From the NCBI RefSeq assembly GCF_000247695.1, contig NW_004624843.1, forward strand, positions 1,315,353 to 1,379,352: 64,000 nucleotides of DNA. Reading direction: 5' to 3'. The notes under the pieces are model-generated. The model made no database searches. It saw nothing but the letters and a program-made list of their open reading frames with translations, and was not told the DNA's origin. The translations under genes and the position numbers were made by a program. Below, one piece after another: positions 60,751 through 64,000 of the stretch (position 1 is its first letter; each line of letters begins with the position of its first letter). The stretch is from Heterocephalus glaber. Taxonomy: Eukaryota; Chordata; Mammalia; Rodentia; Bathyergidae.

Positions 60751-61290
60751 GGACTCGGCCTTCAACGTTACTCGCAACCCCGCCTCCCTCCCCCTGGGTT
60801 AACTCCGGCTGTTACAGATTCCCAGGAGGCCCTGAGTGAACGCTCAACACATCTGTCTCGATTTGGCCAATCCCTTCATTTTCCGAGAGCCTATTGCTCC
60901 AAAGGGCAGGGCCTTGTAGGATTAATTTATTTCTTGTGGAGCGGCTAGCACCAAAGCACTCAAAAAATAATTCATGAACGTGGCTCAGTAAATTATGCCC
61001 ATCAAATAATGCAATGTTCTGCAGCCAGGAGAGATAATAGTGTAGAAAAACATGTAATGACAGAGAAGTTGAGAAGAGCAGTTTACAAAAGAGTATGCCT
61101 ACGATCTTTTTAAAAACTTGTGCAAAAGTAAGATGAAAGATACATAGGCAATAGTGCCCTTTAAAAATATGTTTTGTTTCTTTACTTTTTATATTTATTT
61201 GTATAATAAGTATTTGTTTTTCCTTTACCAAATAACTGTTCCCAGGCTAATGCCATCATGTCCCATCCCCTACCACACTTCTCTCTACAC

Positions 61291-61508
61291 AAATAGTTCT
61301 CAACACTGGGCAGTTCTGCTCATCCAAGAATGTTTGGCAATGTCTGGATCCATGTTTGGTTGTCACCTGGGGGAGGAGACTGATACCTGCACATAAAGGG
61401 CTAGAAGCCTGGAATGCTGCTACACTCGCTACAGAGCATAGGAGGACCCTGCAGGAGAGCGGGTTGTCTGATCACAAATATCAGCAGTGCTAGGCTGACA
61501 AACCCTGC
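61291..61508 (+). mobile_element. MER20-like hAT MITE
   Basis: TAGTTCTCAACACTGGGCAG, GTTTGGCAATGTCTGGATCC and TTGGTTGTCACCTGGGGGAG closely match MER20; ends near GGCTGACAAACCCTGC. Confidence 0.8.
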
Positions 61509-63130
61509 CCCACGCTGTAGGCTACACCCAAGGATCATGCACTCGTTCCTCAAACACTCATTTCACACTTCCCATGACAGACAGCAGTGCAGAGGTGCAA
61601 CACAGAATAAGAGAAAGCCTGGCTTCAAGCTGCTATGACCTCTAGAGTGGTGGGTGTAGAGTCACAGCTTGTGAGTCCCCCTGGCCGGGTTTGTGCCATG
61701 GTTCTGCTGGCCACACATATCCACTGAGTATTGTCTGCACTGCTTTCAGGCTGTGGCACCAGAGCTGAGCAGTCCCTGTAGAGACCATCTTGCTCCGAAG
61801 CCTACAACATTCACTACCTGGATCTTTACAGAAAATGTTTTTGGGTCCCTGGTCTAGGAGGATGCACAAAATGAATCGGCAAAGAAGAGGGGGCCCAAAG
61901 ACAGAAATGTCGTGGGAGTAGCCCCAGAGTCAGGCCAAAGGGTCCCCAGGGAACCTGGACCATGGAGTCCTTCAGCCCACGCCTTGAGACCCTGGGGAGA
62001 GGGTGACGCCTCACCCAAAGGACTGAGCTGAGCGAGTCTTGTTTTGTCTTGTTAGGATAATAATCACATTCTGTAGAAGAGAGCTCAGCTCGGCATGTCC
62101 CACTGCCAGCAGGCAGGGCCAAGGGCCCCAAGGAGAGGGCACCAGAAGCCAGAGAAGGCCCCCTTATGGCCACCTGCAGCACGGCCCATTGTACCTGGCG
62201 GACACAGCAAGCACATCCTCTCTCAGAGGCTCACAATCTATACGGAGAATCTTGTGTGGATGCAAGATCCCTGTCCAGGTGTACAGAATTTACCTATGGC
62301 TATTATTTTTTTCGTGGTTACTTTGGTTGTTTTCCAAAGCTGCCATGATGGCTGAATCCAGGCATGACCGAGTCTCAGTTCTGATGTGGGGGTGAAGCAG
62401 TGGGTCTCAGCGCTGGCTGCTCACTGTGGTCAGCTGCATGGCTTTTCAAAACACAGATACTCAGGCCCCAGCTCCCTCCACGCCCAACCGGTTTGCCATG
62501 AGGCCCAGGACAGCACTCATAGAATACAGCTAGGGTTTCTCAAACTTGAATATGAGCACAAATATCACCAAGATCTTGTTAAAATTCAGACTGTGATTCA
62601 GTACTTCTGGGAGTAACACTGAGTTGCTACTGGTGCTGCAGTAGCAAGGATGTAGCTGCTAACTCGTTAATGGGTTATTAGACCAACCTGCCCTTCCTCT
62701 TCTTTTCCTGCCTCCCTGTAGGGCAATTCTGGCTCTACAAAGCCCAACCTGCCATAAAGCTCTGCTCAAATGCCAGCTCTGGCTGGGGTCTCCGCAGCTC
62801 AGCAGTCCTCCACGTGGGTACAACTCCTGTGGAGAACTGGCCTAGGACCTGTGGCTTGCAGATCCATTAAAGCATGAATTCTAATCTAGCATTGTGTTCT
62901 AGTGGCTACTTCTGCCATGAGATTTTAAGACCCTAGAAGGAGAAAACACATCTTAATCATCTTTGTATTGCCCACAAGAGTATACTACAGAGAGTAAAGA
63001 GAATCCAGAAGTTACTGAATTGAAGTTGCAGATCTCCATTATAGGTCACATCTATTTGAGAGTTATTTTTTTAATTGGAGGGCCTCAACTCTTGACATTG
63101 TAAATATAAGCATATCATGTTAGCTTGATT

Positions 63131-63345
63131 TTATTTTTATCATCTATCTATCTCTATCATCCATCCGTTTCCTGTGGTACTAGGGATTTACCCAGGGCCA
63201 TCACCCTAGGCTACATCCCCACCTATTTGTTTGTTTGTTCATTATGAAGCGGTTAAGTTTTCCAAGCTAGGCTCAAACTTCTGATCCTCCTGCCTCAGCT
63301 TTCTAGAGTGCTGACATTATAGGTATGTGACATCACACTGGACTA
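63131..63345 (-). mobile_element. B1-dID dimeric SINE, diverged
   Basis: ATCT-rich tail, reverse dID (TACTAGGGATTTACCCAGGG, GGCTACATCCCC) and reverse B1 (TCCTGCCTCAGCTTTCTAG). Many substitutions. Confidence 0.7.
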
Positions 63346-64000
63346 CATCTTGGTTTTAAAATGAGTTTGAGTGACCAGTTACACCAACTGACAGAGAACT
63401 TTATCCAGGCAATGAGTCCAAAGAAAGAGAATTTAACTGACCCAATTCTCAGAGCTCATGGGCTGTTAAAGGAAATCACTACAACCGACACCCAATTAAC
63501 TTTGTGCACCAACACAGATGCCATACGGAAAACACCAACACACTGCACGGTAACTTGAGGAAGCCTCCGGAGCTGATTTGGCCTCTACCCAAGAACACCG
63601 AGACTCCCCATGAGGGAACCTCTCTTGGTTACTTAGCTTCTTGGGGCTGAGGAACTATGAGAAAAATAGGGGCAGTACTGTAAAATTCATTTTTGCTTCC
63701 AATTCCTTTGGCCCTAAACCAAAAGAACTGAAATTACAGCAAGGCAGTGGGAAAACTGGAAGAAGGACCAGCCTTATGCCTCCTCTTCCAGTAATTTTTG
63801 TATAGGGTTTCTGGATTCACAGACACTGCCAACCACTCTGAAGACACCAGTACCTCCCGGATGCCCAGGCCCAGATTTCCTAATCTTTTTAAAATTACCC
63901 ACTGTCAGAAGATACGTGAAAAGAAAGTAAACCATTTAGAGAATATTTTTTAAAAGAAGAGTTTGGTTTAATACTAATAAGGGTCCTTCCACCATGACCC

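Larger units (their letters stand above)
58573..64000 (-). other. COL4A4: COL4A4 intron, partial
   Basis: The intron runs from the acceptor at 58574-58573 to beyond the window edge. It includes an ID-like SINE inside a MIR-like repeat, a Tigger-like MITE, MIR, MER5A and MER20 copies and a B1-dID SINE. I checked GC-rich pieces near 61880-62180 for Gly-X-Y and found none. Stretches around 58950-59810, 60185-60330, 61510-63120 and 63350-64000 hold nothing I can assign. Confidence 0.75.

Noticed and set aside
61826..62182. A minus-strand frame considered as another COL4A4 collagenous exon
   Set aside because: None of the three frames gives regular Gly-X-Y spacing, despite a CCCCAG acceptor-like site.

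Overview
The window is a piece of a mammalian nuclear genome, most likely a non-murid rodent. It is dominated by introns and interspersed repeats. Ten short SINEs derived from an alanine-tRNA-like ID sequence end in GGTACC plus an A-tail, and two-part B1-dID SINEs are also present. Older mammalian repeats (MIR, MER5A, MER20, MER2/Tigger, MLT1/MaLR LTRs, L1M) are common. ID and B1-dID together suggest the squirrel, dormouse, beaver or hystricognath side of the rodents. I cannot name the species from sequence alone.

Two protein-coding genes are supported, and they converge. On the plus strand, the last coding exon of RHBDD1 (RHBDL4, an ER rhomboid protease) lies at 44692-44783. The roughly 44.7 kb before it carries no other exon I can recognise and is inferred to be the gene's last intron. 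On the minus strand, four 3'-terminal coding exons of COL4A4 (collagen IV alpha-4 chain) lie at 58456-58572, 56163-56351, 54340-54626 and 53681-53944. They encode the last Gly-X-Y triplets and the complete NC1 domain with all 12 cysteines. COL4A4 upstream exons lie beyond position 64000. The two stop codons are 8.9 kb apart, and that gap holds both 3' UTRs. I recall the same RHBDD1-COL4A4 tail-to-tail order in human and mouse.

Layout: 1-44691 is inferred RHBDD1 intron with L1M pieces (3.1, 7-8, 8.8-10, 35.5-36, 38.6 kb), MaLR/MLT1 LTRs (5.3, 6.0, 15.4, 17.7, 33.4, 42.5 kb), a young solo LTR nested in an ID SINE (13.8-14.5 kb), a retroposed U6 fragment (24.5 kb) and a Tigger-like MITE (31.7 kb). 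Next come the RHBDD1 terminal exon and UTR (44.7-45.8 kb), the intergenic gap with a clean G-quadruplex motif (48.77 kb), the probable COL4A4 3' UTR (about 49.5-53.7 kb), and COL4A4 exons and introns (53.7-64 kb).

I see no operon, CRISPR array, toxin gene or other new multi-gene system. The points most worth checking are the nested young LTR, two sister copies of a Tigger-like MITE, the U6 retroposon with target-site duplications, the active ID-like SINE family, the G-quadruplex between converging genes, and a tandem duplication at a COL4A4 splice acceptor.
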